Translations under genes and position numbers: made by a program
The notes under the pieces: model-generated
Told to the model about the DNA's origin: nothing
The model's input: only the letters and a program-made list of their open reading frames with translations
Databases searched by the model: none
Shown here: in pieces, positions 25,997 to 35,130 of the stretch
How the letters are laid out: every line of letters starts with the position of its first letter
Numbering within the stretch: position 1 is the first letter of the stretch
Source: Actinomycetota bacterium
Lineage (GTDB): Bacteria; Actinomycetota; Humimicrobiia; Humimicrobiales; Humimicrobiaceae
Reading direction: 5' to 3'
DNA: 56,909 nucleotides
Assembly (NCBI GenBank): GCA_023380915.1
Contig: JAMCSM010000001.1
Location: 1-56,909 of the forward strand

Positions 25997-26317
25997 TTAT
26001 GATATATTCTTTTTATATACCTTATCATGTGGGCCAATTTCTATAAATTTTAAAGTATTATCACTGCATTCCAGGCAATCACTGCAAAGAATAATTTTAT
26101 CATCGCCTTTTTTTCTGCAAGAATTGCAATATGAAAATATTATTAGAAAGTTTTTATTAATAGCAGTGCTGTAAAAACCCCTGAAATTACCTTTTAGAGG
26201 TTCACCCAAAGATACAGGATTTTGGACTATCATATCAACTTTTCTTTTAATTGCTTCCCTTAAATAAGAATGTTTTTTAAGTGATCGCGAAAATGATTGG
26301 CTAAATAAAATATTCAT
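25997..26317 (-). CDS. RelE/StbE-type toxin with a Cys-rich insertion
   Basis: 106-aa protein of the RelE/ParE toxin fold: N-terminal FSQSFSRSLKK and helix pair, DMIVQNPVSLGEPLKG, then the RGFYS and NFLIIFSY strands. An insertion of about 20 residues between the last strands carries five cysteines (C-x2-C ... C-x2-C-x2-C), like a zinc-binding knuckle. Most relatives are about 85-90 aa and I would expect them to lack it. The start overlaps the stop of the upstream antitoxin gene by four bases. Proposed function: ribosome-dependent or free mRNA cleavage (family knowledge; not testable here). Confidence 0.75.
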   Translation of the reverse strand: MNILFSQSFSRSLKKHSYLREAIKRKVDMIVQNPVSLGEPLKGNFRGFYSTAINKNFLIIFSYCNSCRKKGDDKIILCSDCLECSDNTLKFIEIGPHDKVYKKNIS

Positions 26318-26568
26318 TTAAAAACTTTGTTATAGTTTAACCATTTTTCTTTGCCTTCTCTAATTCTCGAAATTGTTTCAAGCAGGGAATCATTAAATTC
26401 AGGATCTGAAATTATTATCTCAGTAGGGTCTTGATATTTAGTTCTTTTAAGATTTAATAGAAATTGTGAAATAAGCTCCGAAACAGTCGTTCTCTGTTCA
26501 TGGGCATATAATTTAGAAAATTCTATCAAATCCTGATCCAGTGTTATATTAAGTTTGTTTTTTGCCAT
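26314..26568 (-). CDS. Antitoxin (ribbon-helix-helix type) of the RelE-like pair
   Basis: 84-aa protein. The N-terminus KNKLNITLDQDLIEFSKLYA followed by TTVSELISQFL has the strand-helix-helix pattern of RHH antitoxins (DUF6364-like). The C-terminal part is acidic (DPEFNDSLLE, IREGKEKW) and would wrap the toxin. It precedes and overlaps the toxin gene, the standard order. It should bind its own promoter in the AT-rich gap towards tsaD. Confidence 0.77.
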   Translation of the reverse strand: MAKNKLNITLDQDLIEFSKLYAHEQRTTVSELISQFLLNLKRTKYQDPTEIIISDPEFNDSLLETISRIREGKEKWLNYNKVFK

Positions 26569-26734
26569 ATTATAGCTCTTATAAAAATAAAGTAATTACA
26601 ATTAATTTTTCAAATAATTAATAATCATGTTATTATATTATACGTATATTATACATATAATCAATATCATAAATTGAAAATTTTTGTAAACCTATATTGT
26701 TAATAGTATAATACTACATTTTTATTATTAAAAA

Positions 26735-27802
26735 ATGACAGAAAAAAATAAAAAAATTGAAAATGCGCTGATGAGGGATAAGAAAGATATCCTTGTTCTT
26801 GGAATTGAGACATCATGCGATGATACCTGCGCTGCAGTAGTAAAAAATGGAATGGAAATTCTGTCAAGTGCGGTATCTTCTCAAAACGAAATACATCAAA
26901 AATATGGGGGAGTTGTGCCTGAAATTGCTTCAAGAAAACATATAGAAATGATTGACATAATAATAAGCGAAGCTCTCCTTAAGGCAAATACTTCATCTGA
27001 AGAAGTAAATCTTGTTGCTGTAACAAACAGGCCTGGCCTTTTAGGTTCACTTTTAGTCGGTGTTGGAGCAGCAAAAGCATTCAGCTATTATAACGAAATC
27101 CCTATCATTGCTGTGAACCACCTTAAGGCTCATATTTTTGCAAACATCCTTGCGGGCAGTCAGATAAATCCTGAAATGCCGGACAAATATATAAGTCTGA
27201 TAGTATCAGGAGGACACTCGAGCTTGTATATTGTTGATGAAAATTTAAATATAAAAGAAATAGGTCATACTGTAGATGATGCTGCGGGTGAGGCATTTGA
27301 CAAAGCAGCAAGGTTTTTAAATCTTGGATATCCAGGAGGTCCTGTAATTGACATAATTTCAAAAAATGCAAACTCTCATTTTATTGAATTTACTCGCCCT
27401 ATGATTGAAAGCGGAGATTTTAATTTCAGTTTCAGCGGAATAAAAACTGCACTTATTTACAGAATAAAAAAATATCCGTATCTGATGCAGGAAAAATATA
27501 TTCCTGATATTGCAGCAAGTTTTCAGGCTGCAGTAGTAGATGTGCTTGTTCAAAAAACTGTAAGGGCATGCAAAAAATTTAAAATAAGCAAAATTCTTGT
27601 GAGCGGCGGAGTAGCTGCAAATTCAAAGCTCAGGCAGGAATTTATGATTGCCGGAGAAAAACAAGGTATCAGGATATACATTCCGCCAGTAAACCTTTGT
27701 ATGGATAATGCTGCAATGGTTGCGGGTCTTGGTTATTTTGAATTTAAAAAAGGTAAATTATCAGGCTTTGATATCGATGTGTATTCACGCTCGGATTTTT
27801 GA
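26735..27802 (+). CDS. tsaD: tRNA N6-threonylcarbamoyltransferase TsaD
   Basis: Catalytic subunit that transfers the threonylcarbamoyl group to A37 of tRNA. Motifs: GIETSCDDTCAAV, the metal-binding HLKAH pair, VSGGHSS, the KAARFLNLGYPGGP stretch, FSFSGIKTA and VSGGVAANSKLR, with the final DNAAMVAGLG. Length is 355 aa including about 20 charged residues before the core. A later ATG at 26771 would remove 12 of these; neither start has a good ribosome site. The metal ligands and ATP-binding glycines are intact. It is separated from tsaE-tsaB by the signalling operon and a TA pair. Confidence 0.94.
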   Translation: MTEKNKKIENALMRDKKDILVLGIETSCDDTCAAVVKNGMEILSSAVSSQNEIHQKYGGVVPEIASRKHIEMIDIIISEALLKANTSSEEVNLVAVTNRPGLLGSLLVGVGAAKAFSYYNEIPIIAVNHLKAHIFANILAGSQINPEMPDKYISLIVSGGHSSLYIVDENLNIKEIGHTVDDAAGEAFDKAARFLNLGYPGGPVIDIISKNANSHFIEFTRPMIESGDFNFSFSGIKTALIYRIKKYPYLMQEKYIPDIAASFQAAVVDVLVQKTVRACKKFKISKILVSGGVAANSKLRQEFMIAGEKQGIRIYIPPVNLCMDNAAMVAGLGYFEFKKGKLSGFDIDVYSRSDF

Positions 27803-27954
27803 AAATATTTTAATTTTTATAAAAAATAAAATTAAGAGAATTTAAGATTGATTTTAACGGGAAATTAAATAAAAATTAAATTATTAAGATAAGCAAGAAC
27901 TAAACCACTATAAAAAATATAAAAAACTAAAATTAAATTTGGGAGGGCATAAAA

Positions 27955-29037
27955 ATGGAAATTTTTGGAAAAAAATATTCAAGAACTGATATTTTAAAAA
28001 AGGTTGGAGATATTTCACAGCTTGGTGGAGTAAAGCAGTATGAATTTTCAGATGGCACTGCAAAAAATGCAAGGGCAGTCGACCTTAAAAGCCCCGGCGG
28101 AATTGAAATGACTGTAATTTTGGACAGGGCAATGGATATTTCGTCGCTAACTTATAAAAATATTCCCATTTCATGGAAATCTGCAACGAAGGAAGCATCT
28201 CCAATTTATTATGAAAGCAAGGGAGTTGAATGGCTTAGAACATTTTTTGGAGGACTGTTAACAACCTGCGGGCTTACTTATTTTGGTCCTCCGTGCACTG
28301 ATCAAGGGGAGGATTTAGGACTTCACGGCAGAATATCCAACCTGCCTGCAAGTAATGTTCTTGCAGACTGCAGGTGGGAAAATGACAATTATGTGATGTG
28401 GGTTCAGGGCAGGATAAGAGAAGTAAGGGCTCTTTATGAAAAACTGGAACTTTCAAGAAAAATTACTGCTTTTGCAGACAGGCCTGTAATATTAATTGAA
28501 GACATTGTTGAAAACATAGGTTTTAAATCCAGCCCACTGATGATCTTATACCATATGAATTTAGGATTTCCACTTCTGGATTCTGCAACAAAGTTGTTAT
28601 TGCCAAAAAAAACAATTACGACTCCAAGAGATGAAACGGCAAAAAGGGAAATCGGGAACTTTAATGAGTTTTGCGAGCCTGTTGATAACTTCAGCGAGCA
28701 GGTATTTATCCATAATATTGAACCTGACAGGGATGGAAATGGCAATGTTGCCTTAATAAATAACGAATTTAATAATGGAGAAGGACTGGGAATTTCAATA
28801 AAATTTAACAAGAAAAATCTTCCTTATCTGATCCAGTGGAAACATGCTGCAAGCGGTGAATATGTTTGCGGGCTTGAACCTGCCAACAGTTTGCTTGGCG
28901 GCAGAAACGTAGAAATTGAAAACAGAAATGTTCGTTTCATAAATCCCGGTGAAAAAATCAACTTCAATATTGAAATAAACATACTAAGTTCAAAAAAAGA
29001 AATAGAAAATTATATTAAAAATATACAAGAGAATTAA
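27955..29037 (+). CDS. DUF4432 / aldose 1-epimerase-like protein
   Basis: 360-aa beta-sandwich protein of the galactose-mutarotase-like superfamily. Typical features are VILDRAMDISSLTYKNIPISWKS, GGLLTTCGLTYFGPP with GLHGRISN (a His in the position of the mutarotase active site), MILYHMNLGFP, and the late GLEPANSLLGG segment. Relatives often lie in sugar- or sugar-acid-utilisation loci. The enzyme reaction is not firmly established for the family. A good ribosome site (GGGAGG) precedes ATG 27955. The stop shares bases with the stop of the convergent MazF-like gene (TTAA at 29034-29037). Confidence 0.87.
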   Translation: MEIFGKKYSRTDILKKVGDISQLGGVKQYEFSDGTAKNARAVDLKSPGGIEMTVILDRAMDISSLTYKNIPISWKSATKEASPIYYESKGVEWLRTFFGGLLTTCGLTYFGPPCTDQGEDLGLHGRISNLPASNVLADCRWENDNYVMWVQGRIREVRALYEKLELSRKITAFADRPVILIEDIVENIGFKSSPLMILYHMNLGFPLLDSATKLLLPKKTITTPRDETAKREIGNFNEFCEPVDNFSEQVFIHNIEPDRDGNGNVALINNEFNNGEGLGISIKFNKKNLPYLIQWKHAASGEYVCGLEPANSLLGGRNVEIENRNVRFINPGEKINFNIEINILSSKKEIENYIKNIQEN

Positions 29038-29393
29038 AAATCCAGTTTTGAAATTCCCATGTGTATCAGGAGAGCTTCTTCAGCCTTAGTTAACCTTTCT
29101 GCTGAAAGCTGACCTATGAGCCTTACCAATCTTAACTTATCAACTGTTCTTACCTGATTACATTTTAGTTTAGATTCTGATTGAAGTCCTGACTCAACTT
29201 TAGAAATAAAAACTTCAAACGGGTATATTCTATCAATGGAAGTTGTTATTGGTATCAGAGTAACAGTTGAAGAATATTCATTATTTTTGTCATTTGAAAT
29301 TATTAAAGCAGGTCTTGTTTTTCCAATCTCATGTCCTGTCACAGGTTCTAAAGACACCAGCCATATTTCACCTCTTTTGGGATAATTAGTCAT
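29034..29393 (-). CDS. mazF: MazF/PemK-family endoribonuclease toxin
   Basis: 119-aa toxin that cleaves mRNA at short sequences. The N-terminus PKRGEIWLVSLEPVTGHEIGKTRPALIISND is the MazF signature, followed by VTLIPITTS and LKCNQVRTVDKLRL with the conserved Arg/Thr residues. Its start overlaps the antitoxin stop by four bases. The active residues appear intact, so it is likely functional. Confidence 0.92.
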   Translation of the reverse strand: MTNYPKRGEIWLVSLEPVTGHEIGKTRPALIISNDKNNEYSSTVTLIPITTSIDRIYPFEVFISKVESGLQSESKLKCNQVRTVDKLRLVRLIGQLSAERLTKAEEALLIHMGISKLDF

Positions 29394-29614
29394 TCAGGCC
29401 ATCCTTCCAGTGTTATATTTTCCCATTCCTGATTTATTTTTTTATCCGAACTATACTCATTTTTATATCCATCAATAAGAAGTGTATCTAATTTTTCTTT
29501 TTTATCCTTTTCAATTTTCTCAATTATTGCTTCTGTAATAAATTTACTCTTATTCTGATAAACTTCTATCGCTTCAGCAACCCTTTCCGGCAAAGTTATA
29601 TTTAATCTTTTCAT
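29390..29614 (-). CDS. MazE/CopG-type antitoxin
   Basis: 74-aa protein with a ribbon-helix-helix start (RLNITLPERVAEAIEVY...SKFITEAIIEKI) and an acidic tail (QEWENITLEGWPE) that should occupy the MazF active site. It lies upstream of and overlaps the mazF-like gene, so it is the cognate antitoxin. The RHH fold is seen with MazF partners in many clostridial and actinobacterial systems. Confidence 0.87.
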   Translation of the reverse strand: MKRLNITLPERVAEAIEVYQNKSKFITEAIIEKIEKDKKEKLDTLLIDGYKNEYSSDKKINQEWENITLEGWPE

Positions 29615-29705
29615 ATCTTAATTCATTTTTTCGTTTATAATTAATAACACATATTATACACATATTTTACTGTATTAACAATACACTGAAATTATTAAAA
29701 GCTAA

Positions 29706-30014
29706 TCAGTTTTGCAGACAATGTATATTAGTTATTTTTGGAATTCTATTCAACTCAGTTCTAATTCTTTGCGCTTCTTCTCTTAAATCAAATTCGTCCT
29801 GGATTCCCATCCAAAAATCTGCAGAGTTACCAAAATATTGAGATAATCTTAAAGCAGTATCAGCAGTAATTCTACGTTTTCCTTTAAGAATCTGGGATAC
29901 ACGTGTAGCAGGCATTCCTGTATCCTTGGATAACCTGTAAGCACTAATTTTTAAAGGCTTAAGAAATTCTTCTAAAAGAATTTCACCTGGCGTAACATTA
30001 ATAATTTTTTCCAT
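29706..30014 (-). CDS. higA: HigA-type antitoxin (XRE helix-turn-helix)
   Basis: 102-aa DNA-binding antitoxin. The HigA/VapI signature is plain: VTPGEILLEEFLKPLKISAYRLSK, helix-turn-helix MPATRVSQILKGKRRITADTALRLSQYF, then the GNSADFWMGIQDEFDL segment. It lies 11 bases behind the toxin gene; this toxin-first order is characteristic of higBA. It represses its own promoter in known systems. Confidence 0.93.
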   Translation of the reverse strand: MEKIINVTPGEILLEEFLKPLKISAYRLSKDTGMPATRVSQILKGKRRITADTALRLSQYFGNSADFWMGIQDEFDLREEAQRIRTELNRIPKITNIHCLQN

Positions 30015-30025
30015 AATTTTTCCTC

Positions 30026-30307
30026 CTAATGATAATCAGTTATTTCAACTAAACTGGCAATTCCACTTGCCCAATAAAAACAAACCCTCCGCTTATCGTT
30101 TATTCTAATACTGTATTGCCCTTGCCTGTTGCCAGTCAATTGCTCAAGTTTATTTCCCGGTGAGATGCTTAAATCATTTAAATCTTTTGCTCTATTTATA
30201 ATTATCAGCTTTCTAAGTCCAATCCTTTGAATATCTCTAGGCAATTTCTTAGAGTATCGCTGATTCCAGATTTTTTCAGTTTCTTTATCCCGAAATGAAA
30301 TTATCAT
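30026..30307 (-). CDS. higB: HigB-type toxin (RelE superfamily)
   Basis: 93-aa ribosome-dependent mRNA interferase. Landmarks: MIISFRDKETEKIW start, LPRDIQRIGLRKLIIINRA, DLNDLSISPGNKLEQLTGNRQGQYSIRINDKRRVCFYW and a final VEITDYH with the conserved terminal His. It comes first in the pair with higA. It is the third type II TA pair within about 4 kb on the minus strand. Confidence 0.93.
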   Translation of the reverse strand: MIISFRDKETEKIWNQRYSKKLPRDIQRIGLRKLIIINRAKDLNDLSISPGNKLEQLTGNRQGQYSIRINDKRRVCFYWASGIASLVEITDYH

Positions 30308-30569
30308 TTGATAATATTAACGTATTGCGTTATTAATGTCAAAGATTAATATAATTTTTTTTAGTCCTTGATACAGATGCATGCTCTTTTATATGGCAGG
30401 AAGTTGGATATTTTGCTTTTATTATCTTATTATACGAGCAAATTCTTATAATTCCGGGAGAAAATCAGTGAATTTAATAATTAAGAATTAAGTGATAAGA
30501 TTATATTTAGGATGTTTTAAATTCCAAAGAATTTTGGTTAGTTATATTTATATGCTCTAAAAATATTTT

Positions 30570-31616
30570 ATGAAAATGAAATATAAAAAATCATTTTCTA
30601 TTTTAACAAGCTTATCATTTTTATTTGTAATACTTTCACTCCTGTATTTAGTTTCCTTTATAACTTCATGTTCTTCAGAAAGTAAGGATATTTTAAGTTC
30701 AACGAGCATAAATAAAGCTCGCTCATCTGGTAATTCTGAAAATATATTTCCGGAATATAATGGATTTGTAAATGATTTTACAAACACTCTTGATAACAGC
30801 TGGAAAACAAAAACAGAACAGTATGTTCAAAGCGTCGAAAAAACCACCGGATGTGAAATTGGCATAGCAATAATTAATGACCTTAATGGTTTGACAATAG
30901 AAGATTATGCAGTAAAGTTATTTGAAAAATGGGGGATTGGAAAGAAATATGAGGATAATGGAGTACTTCTTCTTGTGTCTATGAATGACCGTGAATTAAG
31001 GATCGAGGTCGGATACGGACTTGAGGCAACCATAACCGATCTTGAAGCGAAAGAAATAATAGATGATATAATTACACCAAGATTTAAAAAAAATGATTAT
31101 AATTCGGGAATTTACAATGGTGTAATAGCAATTTCAAATGAAATATATGCTGAACAGGGGAAAAGCGAAAATACTTATTCTGATAATGTTAAGAAGATTA
31201 CAATGGCAAGTTTTGTGGCATCCGCAGCTTTTCCTGTAGTTATTATTCTTATCACTTTACTTCCTTGGTTTATTATCAGTGGTCTTTTTGGGATACCTGC
31301 ATTAATTTATTTTATTATAAGTCATAGATGTCCCAGATGTAATAAAATCAGACTTAATATAAAAAGAATAATACTTAAAAAGCCTACTTTTGAAAATACA
31401 GGTGAAGCTCTGGTCGAAAAAACATGTAGATATTGCGGTTTTCATGAAATAAAAAACAAAACAATTCCTAAACTTTCAAAAACATCCCGTACCGGCGGAG
31501 GGAGTTCTTTTTCGTCAGGCAGCAGTTCAGGCGGTTTCCATAGTTCCGGCAGTTCAGGCAGTTCAGGTTTCGGAGGAGGCTCTTCCGGTGGAGGTGGGGC
31601 AAGCGGCAGATGGTAG
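30570..31616 (+). CDS. TPM-domain membrane protein (YgcG/Psb32-like)
   Basis: 348 aa. A signal-like N-terminal helix ends near SCSSE, giving a possible lipobox. The extracytoplasmic TPM domain (about 65-205, YNGFVNDFTNTLD ... LIVGYG-like RIEVGYGLE ... DYNSGIYNGV) is followed by a transmembrane stretch (about 210-250) and a zinc-ribbon-like CPRC...CRYC segment. The tail is Gly/Ser-rich and ends in SGGGGASGRW, the usual end of YgcG-like proteins. Members are linked to membrane protein quality control or phosphatase-like activity, without settled function. It stands alone on the plus strand. Confidence 0.87.
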   Translation: MKMKYKKSFSILTSLSFLFVILSLLYLVSFITSCSSESKDILSSTSINKARSSGNSENIFPEYNGFVNDFTNTLDNSWKTKTEQYVQSVEKTTGCEIGIAIINDLNGLTIEDYAVKLFEKWGIGKKYEDNGVLLLVSMNDRELRIEVGYGLEATITDLEAKEIIDDIITPRFKKNDYNSGIYNGVIAISNEIYAEQGKSENTYSDNVKKITMASFVASAAFPVVIILITLLPWFIISGLFGIPALIYFIISHRCPRCNKIRLNIKRIILKKPTFENTGEALVEKTCRYCGFHEIKNKTIPKLSKTSRTGGGSSFSSGSSSGGFHSSGSSGSSGFGGGSSGGGGASGRW

Positions 31617-31685
31617 ATAAATATACTATAAAACGATTATTAATGGTAATAACCAATTATTTATAATAATTCACCTAAGGCATCT

Positions 31686-31832
31686 TTAAGAAAAATTCAG
31701 ATATAAAATTTGGGCAACATCCAGTTTGATCATTTAGCGAGTTCCTTAAAAGCTTCAAGATTGTCATTTAATATTCGCAAAGCTACTGACCCCAAATATT
31801 CATTACCGGAGATTTTTATCCTAGCTATTTTC
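31686..31832 (-). pseudogene. Possible remnant of a coding sequence (frame-shifted fragment)
   Basis: On the minus strand behind the URO-D gene, a protein-like stretch without a start codon (ARIKISGNEYLGSVALRI, then LNDNLEAFKELAK) runs to a stop at 31730-31732. It appears to continue in another frame as KLDVAQILYLNF. The hydrophobic/charged pattern looks coding, and the frame break suggests decay. I cannot name the family. Overlap of the first codons with the URO-D stop argues that the URO-D gene was placed here later, or that this is chance. Confidence 0.3.
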
Positions 31833-32990
31833 TTCAATGGCCTCAATAATTGCATTTAAGTTTTCCACCGGAGTACCAGGAGCAACATTATGGCCATCCA
31901 TTATAATATAACCCGGTGTATCTTTAAAAATTCTAATATTTTTTCTTACGTCTTCTTTAACATCTTCTACTGTGCCTTCTTTTAATTTAACAGTATCAAT
32001 TCCTCCTATTAATTTTATTTTTCCTCCCATAGTTTCGTTCAGTAATTTTTTATCAGTAAGATATGAAAATCCTAAGTAGATATCTATTTTAATATCTTCA
32101 GCCCAAAATTTTAGAATATGATCTGCTAATCCACAATTATGTGCCATTATTTCTAAACCTTGCGAATGAAAATAATCAGATAGTTTCTTTAGAGGATAAA
32201 ATGCGATTTTTTCAATTAACTGAAGCGGCATTTGTGCTATTCCATCGTCACCGATAAAAGTAGTATTATTGTAAAAATTACTGCAGAAGGCGATTTTACC
32301 ATTGCTTATTTTTCTGGCATAGTCTAACCATTCGATTGATTTTTCTGTAATAATTGATAGAAGTTCTTTAACAAAAGCAGGGTCATCATAAAAATCCAGA
32401 GAAAGATTTTCTACTCCTCTTAAATCACCAGCCAACACCATCGGTCCTATAATTCCTCCACCTCCCATGTAAAGGCAATCAGTTCCTTTCAATATTGCAC
32501 CATCATTAAAAATTATTTCATACTCCTCAGCTATTTTTTTCATCTTATTGTAAAAGTCAATCATTTTTCCATGCAAACCGAAATTTATGTAATCAATTTT
32601 TTTTATTTTCTCCAAAGCCTTTTTTTCAGTAAGCAAATGTGGACGGGCAACCCAAGGTGAATCATCATCTGAGTAGGAGATATCAGCGCCAAAAGAATTC
32701 ACATCTTCAACCCACATGAAATCAGGATAACAAACTATTTTATGAAAATCAGATTTAATATTTTCAAGTATCCACTTTGATCCCAGAAGTTGAGCTTCAA
32801 ACATAGTTTTAGGATTATTTAAATACTCTTTAAATCTCTTTTCATATCCTATTAACGGAAGCCAAAATCTTGAACCTAAATATTGGAGAACGGGAATTCT
32901 ATCTGGTATCTGAAAATTCATAGCCATTGACCAGCGTTTTTCTCTTGATTTAATTTCGGTATGAGGGATATTAATTGTTATTTGTTTCAT
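31821..32990 (-). CDS. URO-D/MtaA-superfamily protein, HxC type
   Basis: 389-aa TIM-barrel protein. It carries the HxC zinc-type motif found in corrinoid:thiol methyltransferases (MAHNCGLADHIL), the GGID segment (LIGGIDTVKLKEG), and the late GYIIMDGHNV...P-x-ENL region. The N-terminus REKRWSMAMNFQIPDRIPV corresponds to the family start. The second Cys expected in MtaA near the end is replaced by Asp/Gly (MDGH), so metal coordination differs. The gene is divergent from the URO-D gene at 33152 with a shared 160-base promoter region. Methyltransferase activity is inferred from the motif only. Confidence 0.83.
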   Translation of the reverse strand: MKQITINIPHTEIKSREKRWSMAMNFQIPDRIPVLQYLGSRFWLPLIGYEKRFKEYLNNPKTMFEAQLLGSKWILENIKSDFHKIVCYPDFMWVEDVNSFGADISYSDDDSPWVARPHLLTEKKALEKIKKIDYINFGLHGKMIDFYNKMKKIAEEYEIIFNDGAILKGTDCLYMGGGGIIGPMVLAGDLRGVENLSLDFYDDPAFVKELLSIITEKSIEWLDYARKISNGKIAFCSNFYNNTTFIGDDGIAQMPLQLIEKIAFYPLKKLSDYFHSQGLEIMAHNCGLADHILKFWAEDIKIDIYLGFSYLTDKKLLNETMGGKIKLIGGIDTVKLKEGTVEDVKEDVRKNIRIFKDTPGYIIMDGHNVAPGTPVENLNAIIEAIEENS

Positions 32991-33151
32991 CTGAAGGTCA
33001 CCATATTATATATATGATAAATTTTATAAATATTTAATAATATATATTGTAAATTTTCAAGTATATTATTAATATTATAAAAAATATGATAATTATTTTC
33101 ATTATTACTATATTTTTATTAATTACATTTTTTTATAATTAAGGAGAAAAT

Positions 33152-34252
33152 ATGAATCACAAAGAAAGAATGCTTACTGTAGTTTATGAACATAAAATTC
33201 CTGATAAAGTTCCCCATGGAGAAGTAATGGTTGATCCAAAAGTAATTAGTAAAATTATCGGTAAAAAGGTATTACCGGATAATATTAATTTTTTATTTTT
33301 TTGGATGACTGAATCTTTTAGTGATGATTTCTTTAAAAATGAATTGGACGTAAGAAATTTTTTAGGTTTTGATTTTGCACATGTTTTCCCACGAGAATCT
33401 TTGAAAATTATTGGAAAAGATAAAAACGGATATAATATTGTTAAAGATATCTGGGGAGCTGAGTATATTATTAATCCTGTAACCTGGGTGGGGCTGAAAG
33501 CTCCAATACCGGACATAAAAAAAGCAAAAGAATATAAATTTCCTGAAGTAAAGGATTTTTCTTTTGATAATTTAAAAAAATATTTCTTAAATAGTGATTT
33601 GTTTATTGTATGTCAACTGGATACCGGCTTTTTTAAAATAAGTGGTTTAGTTGGTTTTGAGCAATATATGTATGCTATTGCAACCGGAGAAGCTCAAGAA
33701 ATAAAAAGTTTAACTGAAAGACTTGCAAATTTACAAATAGATTTAGCAAAAGAAGCTATAAAAAATGGGGCAGATTGCATTTGGCTTGCAAATGATTTTG
33801 CTGGAAATAATGGACCTTTTCTCAAGCCGGATGACTTATGGGAGTTTGATTTTAAATATATAAAGAAAGTAGTTGATGCCGTTCATAAAATGAATAAACC
33901 TGTAATAATTCATGGCTGTGGGAATCAGAATATGACGATGGATTTACTTTATGAAATGGGAGTAGATGCAGTCCATTCTATACAACCTTCTGCCCATAAT
34001 GATATTGCTATTTTTAAAAAAAGATATGGAAACAAACTTTGCCTTATTGGCAATATCGATGTAACAAGCACTCTTCCTTTTGGGAGTCCTTTGGAAATAG
34101 ATAAACAAGTAAAAATGTTGATAACTGAAATAGGTAGAAATGGTTCATTTGTTTTATCTTCCGCAAATGCAATATGTTCTGATGTCCCTGCTGAAAATGC
34201 AATAACTTTGCATTTAGCAGTTGAAAAATATGGGCATTATCCTATTTTTTAA
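33152..34252 (+). CDS. URO-D/MtaA-superfamily protein, HxC type
   Basis: 366-aa protein with the family N-terminus (NHKERMLTVV...KIPDKVPHGE), a substrate-barrel region, the HGCG motif (VIIHGCGNQNMTMD), the GNID motif (LIGNIDVTSTLPFG) and a Cys in NAICSDVPAENA, giving an HxC...C set that best matches zinc-dependent MtaA/MtbA among the five paralogues. AAGGAG precedes ATG 33152. It converges with the DeoR gene (18-base gap). No corrinoid protein (MtaC type) lies beside it, so its methyl donor, if any, must be encoded elsewhere. Confidence 0.85.
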   Translation: MNHKERMLTVVYEHKIPDKVPHGEVMVDPKVISKIIGKKVLPDNINFLFFWMTESFSDDFFKNELDVRNFLGFDFAHVFPRESLKIIGKDKNGYNIVKDIWGAEYIINPVTWVGLKAPIPDIKKAKEYKFPEVKDFSFDNLKKYFLNSDLFIVCQLDTGFFKISGLVGFEQYMYAIATGEAQEIKSLTERLANLQIDLAKEAIKNGADCIWLANDFAGNNGPFLKPDDLWEFDFKYIKKVVDAVHKMNKPVIIHGCGNQNMTMDLLYEMGVDAVHSIQPSAHNDIAIFKKRYGNKLCLIGNIDVTSTLPFGSPLEIDKQVKMLITEIGRNGSFVLSSANAICSDVPAENAITLHLAVEKYGHYPIF

Positions 34253-34270
34253 ACAGATATCTAAATAGAA

Positions 34271-35041
34271 TTATTTTGCAATGATAATTTTAATACCTTT
34301 TCCTAAGTAAGAATTTAATTTATCTTTAGATATTGAATCATCGGTAATTATTTTGTCAATTTCGCTCCATCGGATCCAATTTATTGTTCCTTTTTTATCA
34401 AATTTACTTGAATCAGCCAAACAGATAGCTTTATCAGCCATATTTCGTAAATAATTCTTCATACCTATTACTTCCGGAAGATAAATTTCCAAAACTCCTT
34501 TTTCTGGATCTACACCATGCATAGAAAAGAAAAAATACTTTGCATGTAAATTAATTTTTTTAAAGTCTAATAAAGGAGCTGAATAACACATTATATCAAA
34601 ATTTAAAAATCCTCCGGGATTAATTACTTGAATTTTCTTGTTATTTACAAACTCAAGCGGGATTGTAGCTGAATTAGTTATTATCTGGAGATTTATATCC
34701 TTAGCATTTAATTCTTGCGCAAGAAAGTATGAAGATGTAGAATCATCAAGCGCAATGGTGTCCCCATTTTCCACGTACTTAGCTGCTTCCGCGGCTATTG
34801 ATTTTTTTTGAATAGTATTAATTTTTAACCTGTTATAATAATTTGTATTAGGCCTTTTTGATTCATCAAGTTCAATATTTCCGTAATATTTTCTAACCAA
34901 TCCTTCTTTCTCTAACTTCAAAATATCTCTATAAAGAGTTGGTATTGGAATTTTAAATAAAGTTGACAATTCTTTAATTGAATAATTGTCCTTCATTTTT
35001 AAGAACTCCAAAATATCTTTTAATCTTTTTTCTTGTTTCAT
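34271..35041 (-). CDS. DeoR-family sugar-responsive repressor
   Basis: 256-aa regulator. The N-terminal helix-turn-helix YSIKELSTLFKIPIPTLYRDILKLEKEGLV is followed by the DeoR sensor domain: DGDTIALDDSTSS-like VENGDTIALDDSTSSYFLAQEL, ITNSATIPLEF, ADSSKF and a closing KIIITDD-type segment. Such regulators respond to phosphorylated sugars. It lies among URO-D genes and next to the sugar ABC operon, and is thus the likely local regulator. Palindromes containing TTGAT/ATCAA occur just upstream (35131-35147 and 35179-35189). It may be expressed from its own promoter or with the URO-D gene upstream. Confidence 0.91.
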   Translation of the reverse strand: MKQEKRLKDILEFLKMKDNYSIKELSTLFKIPIPTLYRDILKLEKEGLVRKYYGNIELDESKRPNTNYYNRLKINTIQKKSIAAEAAKYVENGDTIALDDSTSSYFLAQELNAKDINLQIITNSATIPLEFVNNKKIQVINPGGFLNFDIMCYSAPLLDFKKINLHAKYFFFSMHGVDPEKGVLEIYLPEVIGMKNYLRNMADKAICLADSSKFDKKGTINWIRWSEIDKIITDDSISKDKLNSYLGKGIKIIIAK

Positions 35042-35130
35042 TTTAAAGCCCTACTTTAAATAAAATAAAAAAGTATTCAGTCTTCATTACTGTTAAAGTA
35101 AAATTATTCATAAAAATAATAAAATATTTG

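Noticed and set aside
25887..26174. Plus-strand open frame across the RelE-like toxin
   Set aside because: Its second half is antisense to the toxin gene, which has clear family features. The first half has no recognised similarity.
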